The notes: a model not told the origin generated them from the sequence alone. A stretch of DNA of 64,000 bases from Lumbricus rubellus (GCA_945859605.1 OX243828.1:26751149-26815148); one strand, 5' to 3'. Positions 1-10,595 are shown, numbered from the stretch's first letter. Program-made: numbers and translations.

Positions 1-9
1 TTCCAGAGT

Positions 10-500
10 CGCCTTCCAGAATGCCGTGACTTATTCTCAAATAGCACAAGTGTTGTCTTATGCAATAAACATATTTATCAGCAATCAATTAAAATTTCGT
101 CATGTCAATTCTGGCCTATACTTTTCTTGAATCTCTTGAACATGAGTTATTGTATCCAGTTGGTCAAAACAAGATTCGAAAGCAGCAGCGAATGATTCCA
201 TGACCTGATGGTGACAAGATTCCAATGGTAGGCCTAATTATTGCAAGCGAATCCTCAATAAATTGTAGGCACAATTCTTCAGACCAGTATTGCCGGCAGT
301 GGTGTCAAACACTTCCACGAACTAGATTCTGGAGACGGCAGAGAACCCAGTCATCCAGTGTGCTCAAACAGGTTTCGGCGTGTTCGTAACCAGTTCCACG
401 GTCAATTTTTGGAACTCCCATTAAGGTCTCTTCTCCGTTTCTTGTGATGAATACTGCAATTTCGTCTACTGTTCGTTTCTTGCCAGTAGTGTCAGGTTGC
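10..500 (-). pseudogene. Broken transposase-like remnant
   Basis: Read on the minus strand from about 495 downward, one frame gives a stretch with VDEIAVFITRNGEETLMG followed by CLSTLDDWVL. A second frame, entered by a shift near 310, continues with VFDTTAGNTGLKNCAYNLL and then CHHQVMESFAAAFESCFD. The FDTTxxNTG signature and the following CxHHxxE-type stretch are typical of a DDE-like transposase found in many invertebrate genomes. The frame change and the lack of a start or end show that it is dead. It runs off the left edge of the window. Confidence 0.55.
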
Positions 501-534
501 AGTTTCCCTCCCCATGCTAGAGCAGCGACTGTCA

Positions 535-625
535 GTGTAGTCTAACGTGTTTCTCTATACTAGAATTATTGTTAATAGCAGCTCCAGCATCCTGCAAGGA
601 TGTAGGCCTACTTCTTATAATGATA
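535..625. repeat. 90-bp segment shared with 15531-15625
   Basis: The segment beginning CTAACGTGTT and containing TAGAATTATTGTTAATAGCA is repeated with few changes at 15531-15625. Here it leads directly into a SINE head. At 15.6 kb an L2-type LINE separates it from a related SINE at 18.29 kb. This site therefore resembles the unoccupied version of that locus. Confidence 0.7.
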
Positions 626-639
626 TAATTATAATGATA

Positions 640-785
640 GGTATAGAAGCGGTGGCCTATTGGTTAGAGTACTTGGATTGTTACTCGGTTAGCGAGGTTT
701 CGAGCCTCGGTGCACTGAGGCCCTGGTCACTCTGTATGGTGACCTTGACCAGATCCTCCACTAACAGCTGCACGGCGCCATCGAT
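640..785 (+). mobile_element. tRNA-derived SINE head, minisatellite-tailed family
   Basis: The stretch has a tRNA-like A box (GTGGCCTATTGGTTAGAG) and B box (GGTTTCGAGCC), followed by a unique body ending in CTAACAGCTGCACGGCGCC. The same head and body recur at 18290-18690, interrupted there by another element. It is not a tRNA gene because the cloverleaf is incomplete and it continues into a repeat-type tail. Confidence 0.65.
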
Positions 786-1395
786 TGTATTGTCGTCGTA
801 TTGTATTGTATTGTCATCGATTGTATTGTCATCGATTGTATTGTCATCGATTGTATTGTCGTCATATTGTATTGTCATCGATTGTATTGTCGTCATATTG
901 TATTGTCATCGATTGTATTGTCGTCGATTGTATTGTCATCGATTGTATTGTCATCGATTGTATTGTCGTCGTATTGTATTGTCATCGATTGTATTGTCAT
1001 CGATTGTATTGTCGTCATATTGTATTGTCGTCATATTGTATTGTCATCGATTGTATTGTCATCGATTGTATTGTCATCGATTGTATTGTCATCGATTGTA
1101 TTGTCATCGATTGTATTGTCATCGATTGTATTGTCATCGATTGTATTGTCGTCGTATTGTATTGTCATCGATTGTATTGTCATCGATTGTATTGTCGTCA
1201 TATTGTATTGTCGTCATATTGTATTGTCGTCATATTGTATTGTCATCGATTGTATTGTCATCGATTGTATTGTCATCGATTGTATTGTCATCGATTGTAT
1301 TGTCGTCGTATTGTATTGTCATCGATTGTATTGTCATCGATTGTATTGTCGTCGATTCTATTGTCGTCGTATTGTATTGTCGTCATATTGTATCG
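786..1395. repeat. ATTGT/CATCG minisatellite at SINE 3' end
   Basis: About 600 bp consist of tandem variants of ATTGTATTGTCATCG and ATTGTCGTC. The array begins exactly where the SINE body ends, so it is an expansion of that SINE's 3' tail. The copy at 18.69 kb has only a short version. Long open frames on both strands here are products of the repeat and are not genes. Confidence 0.9.
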
Positions 1396-1589
1396 CAGTG
1401 TTTCATGAACTTTTATTTCAGCGATGAAACAACATAGATTTCTGCCATTGCCTAATATACACAACCCATGGCATCGACCAAAGTCAAGAATATTCAGGTT
1501 ATTACTCGGTGAGAATAAACAACCAAAATTATAGAATACTAGCTGAACCCGGCCACGCTTTGCTGTGGCTGAAAAAGAGCATCCAACCA

Positions 1590-1900
1590 TCCCTCCCTAC
1601 CTCCATTCCATCTTCCCTCTCCCCTCCCCTCCCCTCTCCTACCTCCCCTCTCCTCCCCTCCGCTCCCCTCCCTCCCCTTCCGTCCCCTTTCCTCCCATCC
1701 CCTCCTCCCTTTCCTCCCTCCCCTCCCCTCCCGTCCCCTACCCTCCGCTCCCTCCCCTTCCTTCCCTGCATCCTCCCGTCCCCTTCCCTTCCCCTCGACC
1801 CTCTCCTCCCCTCCCCTTCCCTCCCCCTGCCATCCACTCCCCCTCCCTGCATCCTCCATCTATCCCCTTCCTCTTCGTGTCGCTCCCTCCCGTCCTTTTC
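1590..1900. repeat. C-rich polypyrimidine tract
   Basis: About 300 bp of nearly pure CCCCTC/CCTTCC sequence on the plus strand, with purines on the other strand. Long proline/serine or glycine-rich frames here are artefacts of composition. Confidence 0.9.
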
Positions 1901-3016
1901 TCCCTCACACCGTCAGCGAGGCGGATAGCGCCCTAAAACGCTTCAGCAAAAAGGCCGCAATGGAATGTTATGAAATGCGCTACATAAATGGAACACACAT
2001 TTGAACCACCGGAATTGGAAGGCAAAGCTCGACGGGCGTATGTGTTGAAAACGGTCGAATTTGCAACAAAAAACCACCTTTCACTTCGATTCGACCGATA
2101 AGAAACAGCTTTCACTTCGATTCGACCGATTGTGAGTTCAAATTGAAACCGTCTATATGCCTTCGCCGAAAATAGGTCGTCGTCGTCGTCTTCAAAATGG
2201 TGGTTCCGCAAGGTTCATATAGCGCATATTCAACTCGGAATCGGTCGAATCGAAGTGAAAGTTGTTTTTTTGTTGTGAAAGATTTGAGGAAAAAAGCATT
2301 ATACAAACCCGCGCCTATATTAACGGAACGTTTTGCTGCAATTTTGAAAAGAATCGGTCCAGGACTTACCAAGATCCTTTATAAGGAAGATTCGTGCGAA
2401 CGCCGTTACATTTTTATATATATATAGATCAATAGCAACTGTCAGATAAACCTGCTAGCTGTACATTTTCTAAAATGTTCGCCAGCTATAGCCTAACGGT
2501 TCCAACCTACTTACATGTATATTAAACACCGTCCGCCTATATAGCTTCGTTGAATTATACTTCAATGGGAAAGCCATGGTAACAAAGACCGAAATGATTA
2601 GGTCCTTAAATAACCGTCCTTTAGCACTATATATCTTCTAGCATCTGCAAATGAGAGACCAGTTTCGCACACTTGCAAAACAGAAACGACCTCGTGCGCG
2701 CTACAAGCAGTAAAATGCAGTGTCACAAGACCTACATGTATAGGCTATATGAGATCATTCAAACGCCACACTATTAATTATGATTACCGTGTAGTGCTGA
2801 CAGAGAACTTATCTCTTTCTAAACGCATCCGCCAACACACTTCTTGCTTCAGTCAGGCATTTTTAGGCCTATTTATTTATGAAACAATGTATAGATGTTG
2901 TATTTATGAAACGGTGCATACAGATGTTGCCAAATGGTGCAATCAGTGCCAATCACTAAAACAATGCGAGAAACAGTTGGAATTTCTTATTTAATGGCAT
3001 TTGCAACCTCTTCATT
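1901..3016. other. No gene seen; local inverted repeat
   Basis: No gene is recognisable. TTTCACTTCGATTCGACCGAT occurs at about 2081 and again at about 2111, and its reverse complement lies at about 2242-2263, so the region can fold back on itself. A short GTC run lies at about 2178-2192. Confidence 0.6.
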
Positions 3017-3102
3017 AGGCTACTACAGAATAAACAATTTCCATTCATACCAGTTTAAATAACCAAACACCAATCTTCTCGTGGGTTAAACTTAAAACTA
3101 TT

Positions 3103-3108
3103 TTTATT
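3103..3108 (-). terminator. Poly(A) signal of PI31-like gene A
   Basis: AATAAA on the minus strand lies about 275 bp beyond the stop codon of the PI31-like frame. The equivalent site in copy B has TTTTCATT on the plus strand and so has lost the hexamer. Confidence 0.5.
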
Positions 3109-3382
3109 CATCATTGACTCACTCATTCATCCAAACATCCACGCAAGTACGATCATTTATGTGCTGCCAGTTCAGATAGAAGTCTGACTGGCTCACATAA
3201 TGACACATTAATTGTTTTCCTTTAACGTTGATATTGTTTTTCTTAAACTCAAAGCGTATTTGTATTTTTCTCACGACTCATTCAAGCAATCTATCGATGC
3301 CATCAGTTCATCAGTCATTATATTCCCTTCCTTTGCAACAGGAAGGCTCCACATTTAACTGAGATCCAGTCTTCCTTTGAAC

Positions 3383-4357
3383 TCACATGAACATGTCGTC
3401 ATAGCCAGGAGGTGACAGGTGATCAGGGTCAGGTCCTGATCTTTGGTTTCGGAAGTCCGGGTTCATGCCTCCCGATGGATCGGGAGCAGACGGACCAAAT
3501 GGATCGAATCGAGCGCCGGGAGGAACAGCTCCCCTTGGTAGAATGTTTGGTCCACCAGTTCCACGACCGGGTCCACCGTACGACGGTGGAAAGCCAGTCC
3601 TCATCGGATCAAAGATCATGCCAGATCCCATTCCACCAGCCAGCGGATCGAGGTCGCTACGGCCAATCGACAACGGGTTGGTCGGTTGTTGCCAATCAGG
3701 TCTGCAGTAAGGAACTCGGAGAGGCTTCAGGTTTCTATCCGGCTCTCTGGCCTTCTCACGTGGCACGGGCTTTGGCTTCTCTTCAAACAGACCCAGCAAC
3801 TCTCCAGTAAGTCTCTTACCAAACGAGTCCAAACTCTGCTTATGGAAAGCTGCATCGTATGATGAGAGGTTGTTTGTCACGTAGTCTGATGGATTCACTT
3901 TCGAATCTTTAATCCTCATCAAATGAAGAAGCAGTGTGTTATCAAAATTCACTATTTTAAGTAGGTAAATATCTCTGGCCTTCTCGCGTGGCACGGGCTT
4001 TGGCTTCTCTTCAAACAGACCCAGCAACTCTCCAGTAAGTCTCTTACTAAATGAGTCCAGCTTATAAAAACCTGCATCGTATGATGAGAGGTTGTTTGTC
4101 ACGTAGTCTGATTGATTCTTTTCAGTTCTTGATACTTTCGAATCTTTAATCCTCATCAAATGAAGAAGCAGTGTGTTATCAAAATTCACTATTTTAAGTA
4201 GGTAAATATCTCCCGTTGTTTGACGTTGGTAGATCAATGAGTATATATCATCTGCAGACCATCCTGGTGGCAGAATATCTGATTTTCTGATGTTCTCTTT
4301 TGGAATCTCTTCTCTACTGCACGCATGTACAGTTTGAAGTCCCTGGTGAGTAGCCAA
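3383..4357 (-). CDS. PI31/PSMF1-like proteasome regulator, copy A (partial)
   Basis: The protein resembles PI31 (PSMF1), a proline-rich proteasome-binding regulator. The evidence is the C-terminal part: DLDPLAGGMGSGMIFDPMR, the run GAVPPGARFDPFGP, and the end PDHLSPPGYDDMFM, which closely parallels the vertebrate C-terminus ending in YDDMYL. Upstream, KSDILPPGW matches the N-domain LPxGW segment. The first part of the PI31 fold is not in this frame. It may lie in an exon upstream (a pyrimidine-rich acceptor precedes about 4372) or be lost. An unusual feature is a block of roughly 80 residues, DIYLLKIVNFDN through PVPREKAR, present twice in tandem. Absence of introns over about 1 kb also fits an old retrocopy. 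The listed start is the open-frame limit and not a proven initiator. Confidence 0.75.
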   Translation of the reverse strand: MATHQGLQTVHACSREEIPKENIRKSDILPPGWSADDIYSLIYQRQTTGDIYLLKIVNFDNTLLLHLMRIKDSKVSRTEKNQSDYVTNNLSSYDAGFYKLDSFSKRLTGELLGLFEEKPKPVPREKARDIYLLKIVNFDNTLLLHLMRIKDSKVNPSDYVTNNLSSYDAAFHKQSLDSFGKRLTGELLGLFEEKPKPVPREKAREPDRNLKPLRVPYCRPDWQQPTNPLSIGRSDLDPLAGGMGSGMIFDPMRTGFPPSYGGPGRGTGGPNILPRGAVPPGARFDPFGPSAPDPSGGMNPDFRNQRSGPDPDHLSPPGYDDMFM

Positions 4358-5069
4358 CTGTGCAATGCTGGAGGGAAGAGATGGAGAGTGGAGGAAGATG
4401 ACGCAGAGGATGATGCTGGTTCAAGGTTGGAGAAGAAAAGGAAAGGAAAAACCAGAATGCGGTTGGTGCTGAAGCTGCAGCGAAAGTGCCGGAGATCTAA
4501 CTGAAAGTGGTGACGGTAAGTCTGTACGCACTATGACACTGATAGTACATATTATTATGGTTGAGTCGAATTCGACAATTCAATGAAAAGGGACGTCGGG
4601 ACGCTGCACGCATGTACAGGATAAAAGGTGACGTACATAACACAAGTACTATAATAATACTGGCCATATAAGCCTATACTTGCATTATGTACTATGCTAT
4701 ACAAGTACGCATACATGTATTGTGCATAGCGGTGGCCCCATAATACTAAGCAACCCTCCCAAAACCTTCGCTGCAGCGTTCGAACACACAACTAGAGGCA
4801 AGAGGAAAAGAGACAAATGTGAGAAGCCAGGAGGAGCAGATAGGATGATGGAAGGAGACTGGAAGATAACGGAGGGTGCAGGAAGAGATGGAGGAGGATG
4901 GTGCAGAGTGACGGAGACGATGATGGAAGCTGGGGCAAATGAAAGAGACAGCACGACGTTGTCAATCTGGAATAGAAAATAAGCTGACTGTAATATTAAA
5001 AAGAAATTCTCAAGCAATGAACACTTAAAATATGAAAAAAGCTAGCTCAGTAATAATCACGATAATAAT

Positions 5070-5125
5070 GATAATAACAACAACAACAACAACAGTAACA
5101 GCAACAACAACAAAAACAATAATAG
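5070..5125. repeat. AAC/ATAATA microsatellite
   Basis: A run of AAC with ATA interruptions. It is shared with copy B at 23455-23512, where it is longer by a few units. Confidence 0.8.
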
Positions 5126-5239
5126 TCACAAACTATCATCATCATGTTGTTATTTGCCAGTTGCCATGGTTAATTATAATGGGTATGGGTATATACATGT
5201 AGACTATGATAAGCATTCATTCGGACATTTATACAGCGC

Positions 5240-5470
5240 TCCTTCAAGTAAAAAACTACTCAGAGGCGCTCCCGACTCCAGAGCGCCTGAAAATAACACT
5301 TATAAGTTTAGTAAGGAACGATCCTGGTAGAGTCCCAGGGTGTAGGCGTAGCTCAAAAGGAAGGCCATTCCAGACCGCCGGACCAACCACAGAAAAGGCT
5401 CGATTCTTCATGGTAGCAGTACGAGCAAAAGGAGCCAAGAGGACTCTCTTATCAGCAGAAAACAAGCATC
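5240..5470 (-). mobile_element. L2-type LINE 3' end
   Basis: The minus-strand frame contains NRAFSVVGPAVWNGLPFELR and ends GVGSASE. This is the same C-terminus as the LINE at 17492-18223 (RAFSVVGPSTWNGLP...GWAGSASE), followed by the shared GGGAGCGCCTCTGAGTAG tail. It is severely 5' truncated and duplicated in copy B at 23625-23848. Confidence 0.8.
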
Positions 5471-5634
5471 TTTAGGAAATAAGAGACGGCCTCCATAACG
5501 CCCTCGTAAATCGGACCAGGAACTCCAACGGCGGGAGCCGCGGGACGAGGCTTATTTAAATTTTCATTATGTTCAACGATCATAATGTTTATAATTGCGT
5601 TACAGTCAATTGTCCTCTCGTCTTTTGCTCGATT

Positions 5635-6753
5635 CTAATAAGATAGCCTACCGGTGTTGGAAACGTCATCGACGTCCTGATCTCGGTCGACCTTTCTCTT
5701 GAATAGCTTCTTCAGTGGGGCAAACAGAGCTGCGAAACATCCGACCGTTCTCAGCTTTTTCTTCTTTCCATCAACCTTGTCTTCTCTAGATTCGTCTTCA
5801 ATGACATCTGGGCTTGGTAGGTAGTTATTCAGAGAGTCTTCTTTGTGATGATCTGTCGGGTGAAGACCCTCCTCTTCTTTCTCATCTTGCGCCTCTTCCT
5901 CTTTTTCTTCTTCTTCCTCATCTTCTTCCTCATCTTCTTCCTCATCTTCATCCACATCTTCATCCTCTTCGTCTTCATCAACCAAACTCATAATGTCAGT
6001 CGACCTCGAGAAAGTGGTATCACTCAGCGACGATGTGGTAGAGTACGCTGGAGACAGCGTTAACTCATCCTCCTCCTCCTCCTCCTCCTCGTCGTCGTCG
6101 TCGTCCTTCTGGAGATATGCGAGGTTTAAAGGAAGGTTGAACAGCTGTGCCCATTCCACCTCTTTCCACAGTTTCTCGGAAACATTCGCTTCTTCCTCTT
6201 CCTCCTCCTCCTCCTTCTCCTCCAATTCTTCCTTCTCCTCCACTTCCTCCTCCTTCTCCTCCAATTCTTCCTCCTCCTCCTCCACTTCCTCCTCCTTCTC
6301 CTCCTTCTCCTCCTTTGCCTCTTCTTCCTCCTCCGTCTCCTTCACCTCCTCCTCATCCTTCTCCTCCTTCACCTCCTCCTTCTCCTCCTCTTCCTTTGCC
6401 TCTTCCTCCTTCTCCTCATTCACCTCCTTCCCATCCTCCTCCTTTGCTTCTTTCACCTTCTCCTTCTTCTCCTCCTTCAGAGCAATTTTGATCATAGCTT
6501 GAGATAGCTTCGGCATGATGGAATTCGACGAGGCTTTCGAATTTCGGCGTTTCGGCTTTTTTGTTAAGCAAGAGGAGAAGAGGCGCTGACATGCGTGACT
6601 AAGCATTTTCTTACGTGACGATAATGCGGGTTCTTCAATAAGTTGTCGTATCCTCTCTAAGTCTCCCGGAACATCAACGGCGTCTTGATGCTCGACTGGC
6701 AGGTGGGACGGATTTATCCGACGTTTCCGTCGACGCATCAACTTTCTAAACAT
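5635..6753 (-). CDS. Glu-rich acidic protein of unknown function, copy A
   Basis: A single open frame of about 372 codons from the ATG at 6753 to the stop at 5635. I do not recognise a family. The N-terminus is strongly basic (MFRKLMRRRKRR), followed by about 80 ordinary residues with a Cys/Lys-rich patch (SSCLTKKPKRR). Then comes about 100 residues of Glu/Lys repeats and a second acidic tract flanking TLSPAYSTTSSLSDTT. The C-terminal segment is basic again (KKLRTVGCFAALFAPLKKLFKRK). The copy at 24018-25082 has several in-frame length changes in the Glu tract and keeps the ends nearly identical. That favours a functional protein or a very young duplicate. No intron is evident. The extended frame with a non-ATG start is six codons longer upstream. 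Confidence 0.6.
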   Translation of the reverse strand: MFRKLMRRRKRRINPSHLPVEHQDAVDVPGDLERIRQLIEEPALSSRKKMLSHACQRLFSSCLTKKPKRRNSKASSNSIMPKLSQAMIKIALKEEKKEKVKEAKEEDGKEVNEEKEEEAKEEEEKEEVKEEKDEEEVKETEEEEEAKEEKEEKEEEVEEEEEELEEKEEEVEEKEELEEKEEEEEEEEANVSEKLWKEVEWAQLFNLPLNLAYLQKDDDDDEEEEEEEDELTLSPAYSTTSSLSDTTFSRSTDIMSLVDEDEEDEDVDEDEEEDEEEDEEEEEKEEEAQDEKEEEGLHPTDHHKEDSLNNYLPSPDVIEDESREDKVDGKKKKLRTVGCFAALFAPLKKLFKRKVDRDQDVDDVSNTGRLSY

Positions 6754-6769
6754 AGTTGAGAACAAACGG

Positions 6770-7261
6770 GAATTCCATAATAATAATAATAATATTAATA
6801 TACTGACTATTAATTATTATAACATCCTAAAGAACTGTACGTGCGGCCTATGACTATTTTGTTGAAGCGCTGCATTTGTATAATAGGCTGTAGATGAAGT
6901 CTGTTGTTGCATGCATATAATTATTTCAGGGTCCTGGTCTCAACGGCGGATCGAGCATATACTCCCCATTATTCCTGGCCGAAGTTGTATCGAATTTCGT
7001 CCGTCCCACAACCCGGCGACCTGGTGAGGGGGGGGTGAAGATGGCCGGTCAACCTCGATCGACGACCTAGTGGAGGGGTTAAGATGACCGTACACCTCGA
7101 CGACCTGGGGGGGGCGGGCGAGGGAAGAAAGTGACACAGCAGAACCATACATGGACGCCAGCACATTGGGTGGGGGGATGAGGGGCGATTCTCCTAGAAA
7201 TTTGACACATAATAGATATATTCTTTACTGCATGAGGGATAGTTTTTAATCAGTTTCTTCG
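6770..7261. other. No gene seen; G-rich spacer
   Basis: It contains an AAT run at 6778-6793 and G-rich patches near 7030 and 7110. It is repeated in copy B at 25100-25592 with only small changes. No coding signal is supported. Confidence 0.6.
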
Positions 7262-7269
7262 CACTGAAG

Positions 7270-7560
7270 CAGGGACGGATCCAGGGGGGCCAATCCGGCC
7301 ATGCGCCCCATTTAAAAATTGCATGCGACGTGGCCCCTCCCCATTTTGGTTCCAAGAACATTTAAATCAATGGACGACTAGAGAGGTCATAGTATATTCC
7401 GAACAGATGACTAAATAAAGGTCATCATATTTTTGGCAGGGAAAATGGCATATTTTCACACATTTCGGCAGGATGACTAAAAAAAGTTAATCAGACTTTT
7501 TCCGGCAAAGATCACCGAAAAGTTTGCCCCCCCCCTCTAAAATTTCTGTATCCGCCCCTG
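7270..7560. mobile_element. hAT-like non-autonomous element (CAGGGACGGATCC family), copy A
   Basis: The termini are CAGGGACGGATCCAGG and TGTATCCGCCCCTG, inverted relative to each other. Flanks CACTGAAG (7262-7269) and CACTGAAA (7561-7568) form an 8-bp target duplication. Inside are hairpin-like GATGACTAAA...GGTCAT motifs. Copy B (25601-25913) has a perfect CACTGAAG duplication. Confidence 0.88.
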
Positions 7561-7960
7561 CACTGAAACACTAATGATGCTGTACTGTAGTGATGCACAG
7601 TGTGAAACTGGCCTATCTACATTTCGAAACCTCTACGAAAATTACCTACGTTATTAATTTCCTGCTTCGGTATTTTTAAAGCTCCTGCTGTAGCCTATAT
7701 ACAAATCTTGGACTAGGGCCTACTCTCACGGACAGCCATTAAAATTTTGACTCTAGGCGCGCGCTTGTGAATAAGTTGGTGCCCCGCGCTTGGCTTACGA
7801 GTGGCGCATTAAATTTTTGGAAGTTACGATATATCACGATTACGAAAGTTAATTGTGATGGCCATTTTGTTCCATTTCCTGCAAAATATCTAGGTCATAC
7901 GGGCGTCCATGCAGCGATAATATTATGACTGCAAAAGGACAGTGTGGTATATAATGTGGA

Positions 7961-8013
7961 CGTTACGAAGAGAAGAGTAGCCTATAATATAGGCTACTCT
8001 TCTCTTCGTAACG
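7961..8013. repeat. Perfect 26-bp palindrome
   Basis: CGTTACGAAGAGAAGAGTAG and the six bases after it are followed, after one base, by their exact reverse complement. Copy B has only the left half, CGTTACGAAGAG, and then a TA microsatellite. Confidence 0.95.
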
Positions 8014-8124
8014 TCTATGTAGACTATATTATAGCCTACATGGACGTTAAGCCTTCAAGGGAGTTATTCAGTAAGTCGAAGAAAGTAGGTCTAAATAGGC
8101 CTATTTAAGATAGTAAACATTCCA

Positions 8125-9837
8125 TAGGAAATGGCAACCAAGACAAACAGCAGTCAGAGATAAACACGGAAACATCTTGATGGACAAAGAAAAGATAAAG
8201 GAAAGATGGACAGAATACTGCAGCGAGCTATATACAGTGAGACGGAACAAACGAACGAAGAACTGCTTAAAGAACTAAGAGAGATAACTCCACCGAGTGA
8301 GGACGACGAGAAGGACAACATCTTATACGAAGAGGTGGAAAAGGCGGTGAATCACTTGAAAAAAGGTAAAAGCCCTGGAACGGATGGAATAACAGGAGAA
8401 ATGATACAAGCTGGCGGGAAGGACATGATAAAAGCAATCCACGAGATATGCAAACTAGTATGGCAAGAGGGAACAGTACCGGAAGAATGGACACAATCCA
8501 TACTTGTAACAATACCGAAGAAAGGAGATCTAACCCTATGTACAAACTATAGAACAATTGCACTGATCAATCATATGGGGAAGGTGCTCATGATAATTCA
8601 TCTAAACCGTCTGAAGGCAAGAACGGAGCAATACATGTCGGACGAGCAGGCAGGGTTTAGAAAGGACAGAAGTACTGTTCAACAAATCCTGATGTTAAGA
8701 TTGATTGCAGAAAAAGCCAAAAGGAAAAACACACTTATCTATAACTGCTTTATTGATTTTCAAAAGGCATTTGGTTCCATTAAGCATGAAGTAACTTGGG
8801 CAATATTGGAATCTTATGGAGTAGGCAAGAGACTGATAGAAATCCTAAAGAATATTGCAGAGAGGTCAAAATCTGCAGTAAGAGTGGGATGGGAAGTAGG
8901 AGGGTGGTTCTTGACTACAATAGGCACAAGACAAGGTGATCCAATCTCACCAAACACATTTATTTCATACTTGGAAAGAGTAATGGAGAATACTCAGAAG
9001 AATGCAAACGGAGTCTCGGTACAAGGAGAGCGAATTAATAACTTGCGATTTGCAGATGACATTGATTTACTGGAGTATAGTTGCGAAAGGTTACAAGAAA
9101 GTCTTGGTGGGCTAAATGAAGACGCACAAAGGGCCGGGTTAAGAATAAATGTGGGCAAAACAAAAACAATGGTATTTGGGAGGGAAACAATAGACAAGGA
9201 AATCCAAGTGCAGGATCAGACGATTGAGAATGTAGAGCAGTTTGTGTACCTGGGCAGCCTGTTGACGTGGAATAACGACTGCACCAAAGAAATAAAAACA
9301 AGAATAGCAAAAGCAAAAGGAGCCATGGCAGGACTGAACACCATCTGGAGCAGCAAGCAAATAAGTTACAGGACTAAATTGAACGTCCTAATGACATGTG
9401 TGTTCAGCACGGCACTATACGCATGTGAGGCATGGACAATCAAAAAGACGGATCAAGATAAGATATTGGCCTTCGAAATGTATTGTTATAGAAGAATATT
9501 GCATCTGAATTGGACAATGAAGGTTACAAACAAAGAGGTTCGTAGCAGGCTAAACATCAAAGAAGACCTGATGCAGAAAATAATGAGGAGGAAACTCAGT
9601 TTATTCGGACATATAATTATGTAGAATGGAGGACGGCAGGAAGATAAAAAGTGTGATGCTGGGAATTATGGATGGCAATGGAAGAAGAGGACGACCAAAC
9701 AGAGAGTGGATTGATGACATCAAAGAGTGGTGTAACCAAGACATTTATAGCTTGAGCAGATTTGCGCAGGACCGCGGACTTTGGACGACAAAGATAAAGT
9801 GTGCGTTGGACACCTACGGGTTATTAACCCAAGGATA

Positions 9838-9870
<33 letters not shown>
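8125..9870 (+). mobile_element. 5'-truncated endonuclease/RT-type LINE
   Basis: The element is flanked by a 10-bp target duplication, AAACATTCCA, at 8115-8124 and 9871-9880. The uninterrupted site is visible in copy B near 27695. It encodes the reverse transcriptase of a non-LTR retrotransposon: KSPGTDGITGEM, a QAGFRKDRST box, the TRQGDPISP box and the catalytic LRFADDIDL. The C-terminus has YACEAWTI, FEMYCYRRIL and GRRGRPNREW. It is dead: a frameshift lies near 8205-8230 (upstream reading KEKIKERWTEYCSELYT is in another frame) and another near 9622. The FxKAFDS motif reads QKAFGS. The 3' end is a (TGA)n tail. The endonuclease part is missing. Clade needs a tree. Confidence 0.92.
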
Positions 9871-9872
<2 letters not shown>

Positions 9873-9880
9873 ACATTCCA

Positions 9881-10590
9881 AAGCATCTTAATTTGACAGC
9901 CTGGCAGGTTATAGCCTAAGGCAGATTAAGAAATCAGAATATAGGCTATAGAGTAAATAGCCATGGCAGTAGGCCTACGTAAAATGACCCGTCGCGACCT
10001 ATGGTAGCCCCGTCACTGGTCCTGTACTCTTGGACCGGTGTCACGAAATAGAGTAGGCTCAGTAGCAGTAGACTATCCCCCATATTAATCGTATCCCCCA
10101 AATGAAGAGAAGTCGAAAAAAGCCACTTCCGCATGTATTTATTTTTGCGAATTATAGTTTCCATCTGCTTTGTTTTGAACAATGACACTAACAGGTAGGC
10201 CTACGTTTAGGCTTACTCCTACTATATAGATAATTCTTTTTTTTTGGTTTTAGAGCATTTAGAACATTTAAAACACTTAAAACCACTCAGAGTCACTCAG
10301 TCACGAAATAAATTCGAGTTGTCTTGCTCTGAACATTGCTTAGGACACTTAAAACAACTAGAGCCGCTTTAAATTTTGATTAGGCGTACAGCATACATTT
10401 TTCAATTAGGCCTATAGGCCTACGCATTTTTTAATAAAGGAGATAGAATGGTTTATTCCCCCCCCCCCCGGATAGTCTAGACCGGTTAATTCCGTCCGGA
10501 GGGATAAATTAATTCATCCCCCAGATAGCTTTAAGGGGGGATAGAATATCACGTGACACCGGGTCGGCGAGTTATGAAATCCGTATACAC
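9881..10590. other. Duplicated spacer, no gene
   Basis: The stretch aligns to 27698-28680 in copy B with many short indels, several of them TAGGCCTA or TAGCCTA. No coding signal is seen. Confidence 0.6.
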
Positions 10591-10595
10591 TACGT

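Noticed and set aside
547..1437. Three overlapping frames of about 200-300 codons on the plus strand
   Set aside because: They translate the ATTGT/CATCG minisatellite (repeating YCHRL, IVLSS, DCIVI) and have no other content.
5993..6502. Ser-rich and Pro-rich frames opposite the Glu-rich genes (also 24376-24831)
   Set aside because: Antisense shadows of GAG/GAA codon runs; no independent support.
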